NCBI RefSeq assembly: GCF_002412165.1
Contig: NZ_NXIA01000003.1
Location: forward strand, 191,254-255,253
DNA: 64,000 nucleotides
DNA from: Curtobacterium sp. 'Ferrero'
GTDB lineage: Bacteria; Actinomycetota; Actinomycetes; Actinomycetales; Microbacteriaceae
Direction: 5' to 3'
Made by a program: the position numbers and the translations under genes. The notes beneath the pieces are model-generated. The model was not told the origin of the DNA. It saw nothing but the letters and a program-made list of their open reading frames with translations, and searched no databases. Numbering within the stretch: the first letter of the stretch is position 1; every line of letters begins with the position of its first letter. Positions 26,840 to 36,155 of this stretch are shown in pieces.

Positions 26840-27838
26840 ATGACCGACCTGCCGACGAGACGCTCGCGTCGCCTCGCCGAGGCGGACCGTGCGCGCGCCG
26901 CGGAACACGCGGCGCGCGCTGCCGCGGCCGAGCCGCCGACAGTCGCGATCGACCTCCGGGCACCCGCCCCGGTCCCGGAGATCGTGACCGGGCGTCGACG
27001 CGGTCCTGCTGCTCCGGAGCGGCCGACGCCCGACCGGACACGCGTGATGGGCATCCTCAACGTCACGCCCGACTCGTTCAGCGACGGCGGCCTGCACGAG
27101 GCGTACGACGCGGCGATCGCGCACGCCCGGGAGCTCGTCGCCGCCGGAGCCGACCTGGTGGACGTCGGCGGCGAGTCCACCCGTCCGGGCGCCGACCGCG
27201 TGCCCGTCGAGGTCGAGCAGCGGCGCGTGCTGCCGGTCGTCGAGCAGCTCGTGGCCGAGGGGACCGCGGTCAGCGTCGACACCATGAACGCCGCCACCGC
27301 CGAGCGTGCGGTGGAGCTCGGCGCCGCGATCATCAACGACGTGTCCGGTGGTCTGGCCGACGAGGACATGACCCGGGTGGTGCGGGACTCCGGTGCCGGC
27401 TTCGTCGTGATGCACTGGCGCGGGCACAGCGACCGGATGTACCGCAACGCCGAGTACGCGCACGCCGTCGAGGAGGTCCGGCGCGAGGTCGAGCTCCGCG
27501 TCGCCGAGCTGATCGTCCTCGGCGTGCAGGAGGACCAGCTCGTCATCGACCCCGGGCTCGGGTTCGCCAAGCAGGGCGCCCAGAACTGGGAGATCCTCGC
27601 CGGCTACGAGCGCTTCGCCTCGATCGGGTTGCCGGTGCTCGTCGCCGCGTCCCGCAAGCGGTTCCTCGACGGGGTCGGCAGCGCCGCCGGTGCTCCGCCG
27701 AAGGACCGCGACCTCGCCACCGCCGCCATCAGCCTGCTCGCCGCCGAACGCGGCGCGTGGGGTGTGCGTGTGCACGACCCCGCGCCGACCCGCGCGGTGC
27801 TCGACGTCTGGGATGCCTGGAGGGCAGCACGATCGTGA
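26840..27838 (+). CDS. folP: Dihydropteroate synthase with N-terminal extension
   Basis: 332 residues, about 60 longer than typical because of a basic, Ala/Arg-rich N-terminal extension before the core. Core motifs: GILNVTPDSFSDGG, GADLVDVGGESTRPG, IINDVSGG, IDPGLGFAKQ and VAASRKRFL. It joins 6-hydroxymethyl-7,8-dihydropterin pyrophosphate with p-aminobenzoate and is the sulfonamide target. A shorter start near GTG/ATG at the core (VMGILN) is possible but would lose the near-coupling to ftsH. Confidence 0.93.
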   Translation: MTDLPTRRSRRLAEADRARAAEHAARAAAAEPPTVAIDLRAPAPVPEIVTGRRRGPAAPERPTPDRTRVMGILNVTPDSFSDGGLHEAYDAAIAHARELVAAGADLVDVGGESTRPGADRVPVEVEQRRVLPVVEQLVAEGTAVSVDTMNAATAERAVELGAAIINDVSGGLADEDMTRVVRDSGAGFVVMHWRGHSDRMYRNAEYAHAVEEVRREVELRVAELIVLGVQEDQLVIDPGLGFAKQGAQNWEILAGYERFASIGLPVLVAASRKRFLDGVGSAAGAPPKDRDLATAAISLLAAERGAWGVRVHDPAPTRAVLDVWDAWRAARS

Positions 27839-28221
27839 ACGACACCATCCGACTGACGGGGGTCCGCGCCCGCGGCAACCACGGGGTCTTCGACCACGAG
27901 CGTGCGGACGGCCAGGACTTCGTGGTGGACGTCGCCGTCGAGGTGGACGCCCGCATCTCGTCCGGGTCCGACGACCTCGACGACACCGTGCACTACGGGG
28001 TGCTCGCCGAGCAGGTCGTCGCCGAGATCGAGCGCGACCCCGTCGACCTCATCGAGACCCTGGCGGAGCGGATCGCCGCCGCCGTGCTCACCCACCGCGC
28101 GGCCCTCGCCACCGAGGTGACCGTCCACAAGCCCCAGGCCCCGATCACGGTGCCGTTCACCGACGTGTCGATCACGATCCGCCGCACGCGTGGTGCGGTG
28201 GCGACCGAGGAAGAAGAGTGA
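27835..28221 (+). CDS. folB: Dihydroneopterin aldolase
   Basis: 128 residues. Motifs: IRLTGVRARGNHGVFDHER with the His-Gly-Val/Phe entry, LDDTVHYGVLAEQV, and IETLAERIAAAVL; VTVHKPQAPI supplies the catalytic Lys. Converts dihydroneopterin to 6-hydroxymethyl-dihydropterin. GTG start overlaps folP's stop (GTGA), and its own stop overlaps folK in the same way. Confidence 0.93.
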   Translation: MNDTIRLTGVRARGNHGVFDHERADGQDFVVDVAVEVDARISSGSDDLDDTVHYGVLAEQVVAEIERDPVDLIETLAERIAAAVLTHRAALATEVTVHKPQAPITVPFTDVSITIRRTRGAVATEEEE

Positions 28222-28784
28222 GCCGGGCGGTCATCGCGCTCGGGGCGAACCTCGGCGACCGCGGCAGCACCCTGCGGGCGGCGGCCTCGGCGATCGCGGC
28301 GCTGCCCGGCGTGCAGCCGGTGGCATCGAGCCGCGAGGTCGAGTCGGTCGCGGTGACCCTGAGCGGTCGCGACGAGACGAAGCCCCGGTACCGGAACGCC
28401 GTGGTGGTCGTGGACACCGACCTCGAGCCGGACGCGCTCCTCGACGCCCTGCACGGCATCGAGGACGCCCACGGCCGCACGCGCGAGGTCAGGTGGGGCG
28501 ACCGCACACTCGACCTCGACGTGGTGGCCATCGACGACCGGCGCATCGACACGGCGACCCTCACGGTGCCGCACCCGCGCGCGGGGGAGCGCGCGTTCGT
28601 GCTCGCCCCGTGGCTCGACGCCGACCCGGAGGCCGTGCTGCCGGGCATCGGACCGGTGGCGGAGCTCCTCGACCGGGTGGGCGACGACACCGAGCGCGTC
28701 GACGAGCCGCGGCTGTTCGACGCGCCCCCGGAGCGAACCGGCGCGCCCGGCGACCCGACCACGGGGCCGGAGGCCGACGCGTGA
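28218..28784 (+). CDS. folK: 2-amino-4-hydroxy-6-hydroxymethyldihydropteridine diphosphokinase
   Basis: 188 residues. Motifs: VIALGANLGDRGSTLR, RYRNAVVVVDT, RTREVRWGDRTLDLDVVAI (the HPPK signature) and VPHPRAGERAFVLAPW. It pyrophosphorylates hydroxymethyl-dihydropterin ahead of FolP. A ~30-residue disordered C-terminal tail rich in Pro and Gly follows. GTGA overlaps on both sides bind folP-folB-folK-DUF3180 into one coupled operon. Confidence 0.93.
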   Translation: MSRAVIALGANLGDRGSTLRAAASAIAALPGVQPVASSREVESVAVTLSGRDETKPRYRNAVVVVDTDLEPDALLDALHGIEDAHGRTREVRWGDRTLDLDVVAIDDRRIDTATLTVPHPRAGERAFVLAPWLDADPEAVLPGIGPVAELLDRVGDDTERVDEPRLFDAPPERTGAPGDPTTGPEADA

Positions 28785-29269
28785 AGCCGACCCGAGCCTC
28801 CGTCCTGGTGAGCGTCGCCCTGGTGACCGCGGTCGCCGGGTTCGCCGTCGACGCCGTCCTCGCATCCCGCAGCGCCCCGACCCTGCTGCTCTCGGTGCCG
28901 CTGGGACTCACCCTGGCGTTCATCGGGATCGCCGTCGTCCTGATGGCCCGGCCGGTCCGCCGACACGCACGTGACGGCGCCGGACGGGCGCGCCCGGTCG
29001 ACCCGATGTACGCGACCCGGGTGGTCGTCCTCGCGAAGGCCTCGAGCATCGGCGGTGCCCTGTTCGGCGGGTTCGCGATCGGCCTGCTCGTCTACCTGCT
29101 GAGCCGTTCCGCGACGCCTTCGCTAGGCTCGACCGTGCCGAACGCCGTGGCGCTCGCGGGAGCGGTCGTCCTGACGGTGTGCGCCCTCGTCGCCGAGCGG
29201 ATGTGCGTCGCTCCTCCGAGCGACGACGACGAGGACGACCACCCGGGCGGTTCGGCAGCGACGTACTGA
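28781..29269 (+). CDS. DUF3180 membrane protein
   Basis: 162 residues with four predicted membrane helices (for example SVLVSVALVTAVAGFAV, LGLTLAFIGIAVVLMA, SIGGALFGGFAIGLLVYLL, AVALAGAVVLTVCALVA) and an acidic tail. DUF3180 proteins follow folK throughout actinobacteria (Rv3605c in Mycobacterium tuberculosis); the function is unknown. Coupled to folK by a GTGA overlap. Confidence 0.87.
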   Translation: MKPTRASVLVSVALVTAVAGFAVDAVLASRSAPTLLLSVPLGLTLAFIGIAVVLMARPVRRHARDGAGRARPVDPMYATRVVVLAKASSIGGALFGGFAIGLLVYLLSRSATPSLGSTVPNAVALAGAVVLTVCALVAERMCVAPPSDDDEDDHPGGSAATY

Positions 29270-29309
29270 CCGGACGCCGGTCCGACCGATCCACCGCAGG
29301 AGGGCCGCG

Positions 29310-29831
29310 ATGCCGAGAGAACGCCTCGACGAGCAGGGTCTCGGACTGAGCGGCACCACCTGGACCCGGGTGTCCCCGAAGCTGGTGTGGACCGAGCTCG
29401 TGACCACCGTGCTCATCGGCGCCGCGGTCACCGCCGGGGTCGTCGTGATCGGTGTCGTCACGGGTGGCTTCACCCGGCCGGCCGGCACCGTGTGGACCCT
29501 CATCGGCATCGCGGTCGGGATCATCGCGCTCGTCACCGCCCTGCTGACACCGCGACGGGTGCGGTCGATCGGCTACGCCCTCCGTGACGACGACCTCGTG
29601 TTCCGTCGCGGCCTGATGTGGCAGCGCTTCACGGCCGTGCCGTACGGGCGGATGCAGCTCGTCGACGTCGCGCGCGGTCCCCTCGACCGTGCCCTCGGGA
29701 TGAGCGAGCTGAAGTTCGTCACGGCAGCGGCAGCCTCGAACGTGCGGATCCCGGGCATCCCGGCCGCCGACGCCGACGAGCTGCGCGACCGGCTCGTCGA
29801 CCTCGCCGAGTCCCGTCGGGCCGGACTCTAG
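29310..29831 (+). CDS. PH domain (bPH2/DUF304) membrane protein
   Basis: 173 residues. Two membrane helices (LVTTVLIGAAVTAGVVVIGVV and WTLIGIAVGIIALVTALL) precede a bacterial PH-like domain with RSIGYALRDDDLVFRRGL and TAVPYGRMQLVDVARGPLDR, the DUF304 signature. GCAGGAGGG gives a strong ribosome binding site before ATG 29310. It is paired with a large multi-PH protein eight bases downstream, an arrangement like YdbS-YdbT of Bacillus, which are known to protect against some bacteriocins. Confidence 0.85.
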   Translation: MPRERLDEQGLGLSGTTWTRVSPKLVWTELVTTVLIGAAVTAGVVVIGVVTGGFTRPAGTVWTLIGIAVGIIALVTALLTPRRVRSIGYALRDDDLVFRRGLMWQRFTAVPYGRMQLVDVARGPLDRALGMSELKFVTAAAASNVRIPGIPAADADELRDRLVDLAESRRAGL

Positions 29832-29839
29832 GGGCCGCC

Positions 29840-31603
29840 GTGACGTTCCGACCCGGCACACCCCCGCCGCCCCCGCCCGGATCCGCGGGCAACGCCGCCG
29901 CCGCGGCACCGCTCACCGACGGCGAGTGGCACCGGCTGCACCCGCTCACACCCCTGCTCCGCGGTGGCATCGTCCTCATCGTGGTGCTCGGGTACGTGCT
30001 CAACAGCCTGCGGGACCAGCTCGTCGGGTTCTTCATCCCCGGCGGCGGACCGCCCGACGAGGGCGACCCGGTCCGCTACGTGGTCGAGCACCACGTCGTC
30101 GGCTGGGTGCTGCTCGGGATCGCGGTGCTCCTGCTCGTGCTGATCGGCCTGTTCTACCTGTCCTGGCGCATGCACGAGTTCCGGGTGACGGGCGAGATCG
30201 TCGAGGTCCGCTCCGGCGTTGTCTTCCGGAACCACCGCAAGGCGCGGCTCGACCGCATCCAGGGCATCAACGTGTCCCGGCCGATCCTGCCGCGACTCCT
30301 CGGCACCGCGAAGCTCGAGATCGCGCAGGCCGGCAACGACGCCAACGTGCAGCTCGCGTACCTCGGGTCGAAGCCCGCGGAGGACCTCCGGCGCCGGATC
30401 CTCGTGCTCGCGTCCGGGGCGAAGGAGGACGACCGGCCCACCGGCGGTCGCGCGTCGCAGGGCGTGCTGCAGGACCGGTTCGACGAGGTCTTCTCGCCCG
30501 AGCTCGACACCGAGGCCGAGCGGCCGACCCGCATCGTGCGCGTGCACCCCGGCCGGCTGGTCGCCTCGATGCTCCTCTCCGGCACGACGGTGTTCATCCT
30601 CCTGGCCGTGGCCGCGATGGTCGTCAGCGTCGCCCTCACCGGTGAGTACGGCATCCTGTTCGGCGTCTTCCCCGCGGTCATCGGCGCCGGCGGCTACTAC
30701 GTCCGGAAGTTCTCGCGGTCGCTGCAGTACACGATCGCCGAGACGCGCGACGGCATCCGGATCGGGTTCGGCCTGGTGTCCACCACGAGCGAGACCCTGC
30801 CGCCCGGCCGAATCCACGCCGTGAGCGTCGCCCAGCCCCTGCTCTGGCGGCCGTTCGGCTGGTGGGACGTCCGCATCAACCGGGCCACGCACGCCGGCAA
30901 CGGGCAGACGAACAACCAGCAGGTGTCGTCCATCGTGCTGCCCGTCGGTCGTGCCGAGGACGTCCGCGAGGTGCTCGACATCATCCTCCCCGGTCTGGTC
31001 GGCACCGCCGTCGCCGGACCCGCGGCCACCCGCGACCAGCTCCGCGCCGGATCGGCCGAGGCCGTCAGCGTGGTCGACGACAGCCTCACCACGAGCGGCG
31101 ACCGCGGCGGCTTCGTGCACTCCCCGAGGCGGGGCGCGTGGCTGCGTCCGCTGTCGTTCCGCCGCAACGGCTACCGCTTCGTGCCGGGAGCGGTGCTCCT
31201 CCGGCTCGGTGCCGTCTGGCGCTCCCTGGTCGTCGTGCCGCTCCCGCGGGTGCAGAGCGTCGCCGTTGAACAGGGCCCCGTCGAGCGGCTGCTGCGACTC
31301 GCCTCGGTGCACGTCCACACGGTCCACGGTCCGGTCTCCGCCCGGCTCGGTGCGCTCGACGCTGCCGATGCACAGCGGCTCTGGTCCGAGGCCGCGGAAC
31401 GGGCGATCGCGGCAGCGGCCGCCGACACGTCCCACCGGTGGCGCGAACGGGAGGCACGGCCCGCGTCCGCCCCGAACGCCGCGGACGCACAGGCGGTCGC
31501 CCCCGGCGCGCCGCCCGCCCCGTCGTCGACGGGACCGGCCTGGCGGACGCAGGACGGGCCTCCCGGCTGGACCGGCGTCCCCACCCCCGGAGCCGCGCGG
31601 TGA
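29840..31603 (+). CDS. Large membrane protein with three bPH2/DUF304 domains
   Basis: 587 residues. A Pro-rich N-terminus, two membrane helices, a first PH domain (EIVEVRSGVVFRNHRKARLDR), a second helical pair (LLSGTTVFILLAVAAMVV, EYGILFGVFPAVIGAGGYY) and a second PH domain (IAETRDGIRIGFGLV), then a third near the end (VVVPLPRVQSVAVEQGPVER) and a disordered Ala/Pro tail. YdbT-like. GTG start at 29840 chosen to clear the previous gene's stop; longer upstream frames are shadows. Coupled to the DUF2520 gene by GTGA. Confidence 0.85.
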   Translation: MTFRPGTPPPPPPGSAGNAAAAAPLTDGEWHRLHPLTPLLRGGIVLIVVLGYVLNSLRDQLVGFFIPGGGPPDEGDPVRYVVEHHVVGWVLLGIAVLLLVLIGLFYLSWRMHEFRVTGEIVEVRSGVVFRNHRKARLDRIQGINVSRPILPRLLGTAKLEIAQAGNDANVQLAYLGSKPAEDLRRRILVLASGAKEDDRPTGGRASQGVLQDRFDEVFSPELDTEAERPTRIVRVHPGRLVASMLLSGTTVFILLAVAAMVVSVALTGEYGILFGVFPAVIGAGGYYVRKFSRSLQYTIAETRDGIRIGFGLVSTTSETLPPGRIHAVSVAQPLLWRPFGWWDVRINRATHAGNGQTNNQQVSSIVLPVGRAEDVREVLDIILPGLVGTAVAGPAATRDQLRAGSAEAVSVVDDSLTTSGDRGGFVHSPRRGAWLRPLSFRRNGYRFVPGAVLLRLGAVWRSLVVVPLPRVQSVAVEQGPVERLLRLASVHVHTVHGPVSARLGALDAADAQRLWSEAAERAIAAAAADTSHRWREREARPASAPNAADAQAVAPGAPPAPSSTGPAWRTQDGPPGWTGVPTPGAAR

Positions 31604-32292
31604 GGGCCGGACGACTCGGCGTCGGCATCGTCGGCGCCGGACGGGTCGGACCGGTGCTCGGCGCCGCCCTCGCGAACGCCGAGCACGCCGTCGTCGGTGT
31701 CACCGCGGTGTCCGACGCGGGACGCGACCGCGCCGAGGCGATGCTGCCCGGCATCCCCGTGCTCGCGACGCCGGACCTGGTCGAGCGGAGCGAACTCGTC
31801 CTGCTCGCCGTGCCGGACGACCAGCTCGCCGGACTCGTGCAGGGCCTCGCGGACGCCGGCATCTGGCAGCCCGGGCAGCTCGTCGTGCACACCAGCCCCG
31901 ACCACGGCACCGACGTGCTGCGCCCCGCCCTCGCCGCCGGCGCGATCCCGCTCGCGATCCACCCCGCGATGGTCTTCACCGGCACGAGCGTCGACCTCGT
32001 CCGGCTGCGCGACGCCTACTGCGCGGTGACCGCCCCCGCGCCGGTGCTGCCGATCGCGCAGGCGCTCGTGGTCGAGATGGGGGCGGAGCCGTTCGTCGTC
32101 AGCGAGCAGGACCGTCCCGCCTACGCCGACGCCGTCCGGGCAGCGGCGAGCTTCTCCACCGCGATCGTCGAGCAGTCCGCGGGCACGCTCGACGGCATCG
32201 GGGTCGAACACCCCGGGCGCGTACTCGGCGCCCTCGTCCGGTCCGCGGTCGACAACGCGCTCGCCGCGGCCGACGGCCAGGCCCGGCTCTGA
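31600..32292 (+). CDS. Rossmann-like and DUF2520 domain protein
   Basis: 230 residues. N-terminal Rossmann domain with VGIVGAGRVGPVLGAAL, then LVLLAVPDDQLAGLV and the DUF2520 C-terminal helical part (AIHPAMVFTGTSVDL onward). It looks like a ketopantoate-reductase/IMP-dehydrogenase-like NAD(P) protein; in actinobacteria it lies directly before panC. Here no panC follows: a 419-bp repeat region and then lysS come next. Confidence 0.85.
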   Translation: MRAGRLGVGIVGAGRVGPVLGAALANAEHAVVGVTAVSDAGRDRAEAMLPGIPVLATPDLVERSELVLLAVPDDQLAGLVQGLADAGIWQPGQLVVHTSPDHGTDVLRPALAAGAIPLAIHPAMVFTGTSVDLVRLRDAYCAVTAPAPVLPIAQALVVEMGAEPFVVSEQDRPAYADAVRAAASFSTAIVEQSAGTLDGIGVEHPGRVLGALVRSAVDNALAAADGQARL

Positions 32293-32390
32293 GCGGAGGG
32301 CGCTCGCGGTACCCGGGCGCCCGCGTGCCGAAGTGCTGCCGTGCCGCGTGCTGCCGTGCCCTGCGTGCCGTTCCGCTCGTGGTTGGCCGT

Positions 32391-32458
32391 TTCGCTCGTG
32401 GTGAGTCGTTCCTCCCGGCTTCCCACGAGCGATCCGGCTTCCTACTGCAGCTGCGATG
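32391..32458 (+). repeat. 68-bp direct repeat, copy 1
   Basis: Matches 65 of 68 positions with the copy at 32522-32589. Each copy contains an internal inverted pair GCTCGTGG and CCACGAGC. Lies in the 32293-32710 non-coding gap between DUF2520 and lysS, which otherwise holds scattered TTCGCTCGTGGT motifs and the lysS promoter (TACGAT near 32668). Confidence 0.85.
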
Positions 32459-32521
32459 GGTCGATTCGCTCGTCGTGGACCGAAGCGCCCGTAGTTGGTC
32501 GTTTCGCTCGTGGTGGGCCGA

Positions 32522-32589
32522 TTCGCTCGTGGTGAGTCGTTCCTCCCGGCCTCCCACGAGCGATCCGGCCTCCTACTGCGGCTGCGATG
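32522..32589 (+). repeat. 68-bp direct repeat, copy 2
   Basis: Second copy, offset by 131 bp from the first, differing at three transitions. The segment between the copies holds further partial copies of the TTCGCTCGTGGT core. Confidence 0.85.
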
Positions 32590-32710
32590 AGTCGGAGCGA
32601 TGAACGGGCACGATCGACCCCCCCGCGCGCCGACAGCTGCCGTCGCTCGTCACGAGCACCGCCCGGTACGATTTCCCCGACCCCCACGACCCATCGGAGC
32701 CGCACCAGCA

Positions 32711-34216
32711 ATGAGCGAAGAGACCGCCGCCGCAGACGCCCTGTCCGCCGAGGAGACCAGCGAGCAGCGACAGGTCCGGCTCGACAAGCGCGCGAAGCTG
32801 CTCGATGCGGGCATCGAGGCCTACCCTGCGGGCCTGCCGATCACGACGACGATCCCTGAGGTCCGCGCCCGGTACGCGTCGCTCGAGACGGGTGAGGAGA
32901 CCCAGGACGTCGTGGGGCTCGCCGGGCGGATCGTGTTCAGCCGCAACACGGGCAAGCTCTGCTTCGCGTCACTGCAGTCCGGCGACGGTTCGCGCGTCCA
33001 GGCGATGGTCTCCCTCGCCGAGGTGGGCGAGGAGTCGCTCGCGCGCTGGAAGGAGTTCGTCGACCTCGGCGACCACGTCTTCGTGCACGGCCGCGTCATC
33101 TCGTCCCGCCGTGGCGAGCTGTCGATCATGGTCGACGACTGGCAGATCGCGGCGAAGGCCATCCTGCCCCTGCCGAACCTGCACAACGAGCTCAACGAGG
33201 AGACCCGGGTCCGTCAGCGGTACCTCGACCTGATCGTGCGGGAGGACGCGCGGAAGACCGTCCGGGCCCGTGCCGCCGTGATGGCCTCGCTCCGGCAGAC
33301 CTTCGCGTCGCACGAGTACCTCGAGGTCGAGACGCCGATGCTGCAGACCCAGCACGGCGGCGCGTCGGCCCGGCCGTTCATCACACACTCGAACGCGTTC
33401 GACACCGAGCTGTACCTCCGCATCGCGCCCGAGCTCTTCCTGAAGCGCGCCGTCGTCGGCGGCATCGACCGGGTGTTCGAGGTCAACCGCAACTTCCGGA
33501 ACGAGGGCGCCGACTCGACGCACTCGCCCGAGTTCGCGATGCTCGAGGCGTACCAGGCGTACGGCGACTACGAGCAGATGGCCGACCTCACGCAGGAGCT
33601 CGTGCAGAACGCCGCACGCGCCGTGACCGGCGGTTCGCTCGAGGTGACGTGGGCCGACGGTTCCACGTACGACCTCGGTGGCGAGTGGCCGCGCATCGAC
33701 ATGTACGGCTCGCTCTCCGAGGCCGCCGGGCGGGAGATCACCCCGGAGACGCCGCTGTCCGAGCTGCAGGCGCTCGCCGAGGCCGAGGGCGTCGAGGTCG
33801 CGCACGCCACCCACGGCAAGTACGTCGAGGAGCTGTGGGAGCACTTCGTCATCGACTCGCTCGACCGTCCGACGTTCGTCATGAACTTCCCGGTCGACAC
33901 CTCGCCGCTCACCCGTCAGCACCGCAGCCGTCCCGGCATCGTCGAGAAGTGGGACCTCTACGTCCGCGGCTTCGAGCTCGCCACGGCGTACTCGGAGCTC
34001 GTCGACCCGGTCGTGCAGCGGGAGCGGTTCGTCGAGCAGGCGAAGCTCGCGGCCGGCGGTGACCCGGAGGCGATGCGCGTGGACGAGGAGTTCCTGCGGG
34101 CGCTCGAGCACGCGATGCCCCCGTCGGGCGGCATGGGCATGGGCATCGACCGGCTGCTCATGGCGATCACGGGGCTCGGCATCCGCGAGACGATCCTGTT
34201 CCCGCTCGTCAAGTAG
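32711..34216 (+). CDS. lysS: Lysine--tRNA ligase
   Basis: 501 residues, class II aminoacyl-tRNA synthetase. N-terminal OB-fold anticodon-binding domain ([17 protein letters not shown]), motif 1 ([15 protein letters not shown]), motif 2 ([13 protein letters not shown]) and motif 3 ([15 protein letters not shown]). Start ATG 32711 preferred over 32600, which would extend into the repeat region. TACGAT about 38 bp upstream is a likely -10 with a normal leader. Confidence 0.95.
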   Translation: MSEETAAADALSAEETSEQRQVRLDKRAKLLDAGIEAYPAGLPITTTIPEVRARYASLETGEETQDVVGLAGRIVFSRNTGKLCFASLQSGDGSRVQAMVSLAEVGEESLARWKEFVDLGDHVFVHGRVISSRRGELSIMVDDWQIAAKAILPLPNLHNELNEETRVRQRYLDLIVREDARKTVRARAAVMASLRQTFASHEYLEVETPMLQTQHGGASARPFITHSNAFDTELYLRIAPELFLKRAVVGGIDRVFEVNRNFRNEGADSTHSPEFAMLEAYQAYGDYEQMADLTQELVQNAARAVTGGSLEVTWADGSTYDLGGEWPRIDMYGSLSEAAGREITPETPLSELQALAEAEGVEVAHATHGKYVEELWEHFVIDSLDRPTFVMNFPVDTSPLTRQHRSRPGIVEKWDLYVRGFELATAYSELVDPVVQRERFVEQAKLAAGGDPEAMRVDEEFLRALEHAMPPSGGMGMGIDRLLMAITGLGIRETILFPLVK

Positions 34217-34365
34217 CCGGTCCCGCCGTCCTCGGACCGGAGGCGTAGTCTCCGGTCACCACCCCGTTCCAGGACCGTCCCACGACGACGTGGGAACGAC
34301 CGCGGGCGTCGATCACGCTTGTCGGCCGTGCGTCCCGGGGTGGGCCAGAGGTCGAGGAGGACCAC

Positions 34366-35586
34366 ATGGCGGAGAACCGCGCAGTCGCGTACAAGGGGCC
34401 GGGCAAGGTCGAGGTCATCGAGACCGACTACCCGACCTTCGAACTCAAGGACGGTCCCGGGGTCAACCCGGCGAACGTCGGCCGGAAGGTGAACCACGGC
34501 GCCATCCTGCGCACCGTCGCGACGAACATCTGCGGGAGCGACCAGCACATGGTCCGCGGGCGCACCACTGCGCCATCGGACCTGGTGCTCGGGCACGAGA
34601 TCACCGGCGAGGTCGTCGAGGTCGGCCCGGACGTCGAGTTCATCAAGGTCGGTGACCTGGTGTCCGTGCCGTTCAACATCGCGTGTGGCCGCTGCCGGAA
34701 CTGCAAGGAGCGCAAGACCGGCATCTGCCTCAACGTGAACCCGGACCGGCCCGGCAGTGCGTACGGCTACGTCGACATGGGCGGCTGGGTCGGTGGACAG
34801 GCCGAGTACGTGCTCGTGCCGTACGCAGACTGGAACCTGCTGAAGTTCCCCGATCGTGACCAGGCTCTGGAGAAGATCCTCGACCTCGCGATGTTGTCGG
34901 ACATCTTCCCGACGGGCTTCCACGGTGCGGTCACCGCGGGTGTGGAGGTCGGCTCGACGGTCTACGTCGCAGGTGCCGGCCCGGTCGGTCTCGCCGCGGC
35001 GACGGGGGCGCTCCTGCTCGGTGCGAGCGTCGTCATCGTCGGCGACATGAACGCCGACCGCCTGGCGCAGGCGCGGTCGTTCGGCTGCGAGACGGTCGAC
35101 CTGACGAAGGGCGACCCGGCCGAGCAGATCGACCAGATCCTCGGCGAGCCGCTCGTCGACTGCGGCATCGACGCGGTCGGCTTCGAGGCGAAGGGCCACG
35201 GAGCCGGGTCCGACCACGAAGCGCCAGCGACGGTGCTCAACTCGCTGATGGACATCACGGCGGCGGGCGGTGCCCTCGGCATCCCCGGGCTCTACGTCAC
35301 CGGTGACCCGGGCGGCATCGACGAGGCCGCCAAGAAGGGTGCGCTGTCCCTGAGTCTCGGCACCGGCTGGGCGAAGTCGCTGTCGTTCACCACCGGTCAG
35401 TGCCCGGTCATGAAGTACAACCGGCAGCTGATGATGGCGATCCTGCACGACCGGACGAGCATCGCGAAGAACGTCAACGCGAAGCCGATCGGCCTGGACG
35501 AGGCTCCTCGGGGGTACGCGGAGTTCGACAAGGGTGCGGCGACGAAGTACGTGCTCAACCCGAACGGGCTCATCCCCGCGGCCTGA
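34366..35586 (+). CDS. fdhA: Glutathione-independent formaldehyde dehydrogenase
   Basis: 406 residues, zinc-dependent medium-chain dehydrogenase. Catalytic zinc Cys in NICGSDQHM and His in GHEITGEV; structural zinc Cys cluster CGRCRNCKERKTGIC; NAD motif VAGAGPVGLAAATGA; and the long C-terminal insertions (SLSLGTGWAKSLSFTTGQCPV) typical of the Pseudomonas FdhA group, which oxidises formaldehyde with tightly bound NAD. GAGGAGG precedes ATG 34366. The 34217-34365 gap holds a hairpin at 34235-34257 (GACCGGAG and complement). Confidence 0.9.
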   Translation: MAENRAVAYKGPGKVEVIETDYPTFELKDGPGVNPANVGRKVNHGAILRTVATNICGSDQHMVRGRTTAPSDLVLGHEITGEVVEVGPDVEFIKVGDLVSVPFNIACGRCRNCKERKTGICLNVNPDRPGSAYGYVDMGGWVGGQAEYVLVPYADWNLLKFPDRDQALEKILDLAMLSDIFPTGFHGAVTAGVEVGSTVYVAGAGPVGLAAATGALLLGASVVIVGDMNADRLAQARSFGCETVDLTKGDPAEQIDQILGEPLVDCGIDAVGFEAKGHGAGSDHEAPATVLNSLMDITAAGGALGIPGLYVTGDPGGIDEAAKKGALSLSLGTGWAKSLSFTTGQCPVMKYNRQLMMAILHDRTSIAKNVNAKPIGLDEAPRGYAEFDKGAATKYVLNPNGLIPAA

Positions 35587-35599
35587 ACGAGCCGCCCGG

Positions 35600-35631
35600 C
35601 GGGCGACGCGAACGAAGGTCCGCGTCGCCCG
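35600..35631 (+). terminator. GC-rich hairpin after fdhA
   Basis: Stem CGGGCGACGCG paired with CGCGTCGCCCG, ten-base loop. No U tract. Between convergent fdhA and the DUF898 gene. Confidence 0.5.
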
Positions 35632-35694
35632 TCGGGAGACCGGCCGGCGGCCGAAGGCCGGTCAGGCAGCCTGGCCGGCAGGTGGGTTGGTCGA

Positions 35695-36051
35695 TCAGAC
35701 GCCGAGGGGTGCGAGACTCTGGTGCTCGATCGTCCACTTCTGCAGCCGCGGGTAGACCCAGAACGTGTAGATGCCGAGCGTGACGATGCACAGCAGGAAC
35801 CACTTGATCCACATCCCGAACAGCCCGACGGCGCTGCCGTTGAACTGCAGGCGCTGCCCGTTGAGGAACGTGTGCTTCGCCTTCCAGCGGTAGGTCATCA
35901 CGATGGCCCAGGGGTAGCAGATCCCGAGCGTACAGACGGTGATGAAGAATCCTGCGATCTGGACGCCGAACCATGATCCTGCGCCTCCGTCGAACTGGAA
36001 CTGGGCGACAGCGGGGGCTGCAGGAGCCAGGCCGGGGGAAGAGATTGTCAT
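35695..36051 (-). CDS. DUF898 (YjgN-like) small membrane protein
   Basis: 118 residues with three hydrophobic segments: FFITVCTLGICYPWAIVM, a middle amphipathic part FNGQRLQFNGSA and MWIKWFLLCIVTLGIYTFWV. The repeated TLGICYPWA / TLGIYTFWV pattern followed by a basic residue-rich loop is a DUF898 feature. Function unknown. ATG 36051 on the minus strand with GGGGGAAGAG upstream-like purines in the leader. Confidence 0.75.
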   Translation of the reverse strand: MTISSPGLAPAAPAVAQFQFDGGAGSWFGVQIAGFFITVCTLGICYPWAIVMTYRWKAKHTFLNGQRLQFNGSAVGLFGMWIKWFLLCIVTLGIYTFWVYPRLQKWTIEHQSLAPLGV

Positions 36052-36155
36052 GCCCTCAACATATTGGATGCAGGCGACCCCTCCAACCGCGTCGTAGGGT
36101 CGCGGTCGCTCGTGCGCCGAGCTGCTGTGCCGGATCGGCGAGGTACGATGTCGCC

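Noticed and set aside
22838-27775. 1645-residue minus-strand frame across tilS, hpt, ftsH and folP
   Set aside because: Antisense to four recognisable genes; its composition is Arg/Asp/Gly/Leu noise.
34235-34257. Terminator of lysS
   Set aside because: An 8-bp stem is present but no U tract and it overlaps a possible promoter hexamer (TAGTCT), so I left it as a note only.
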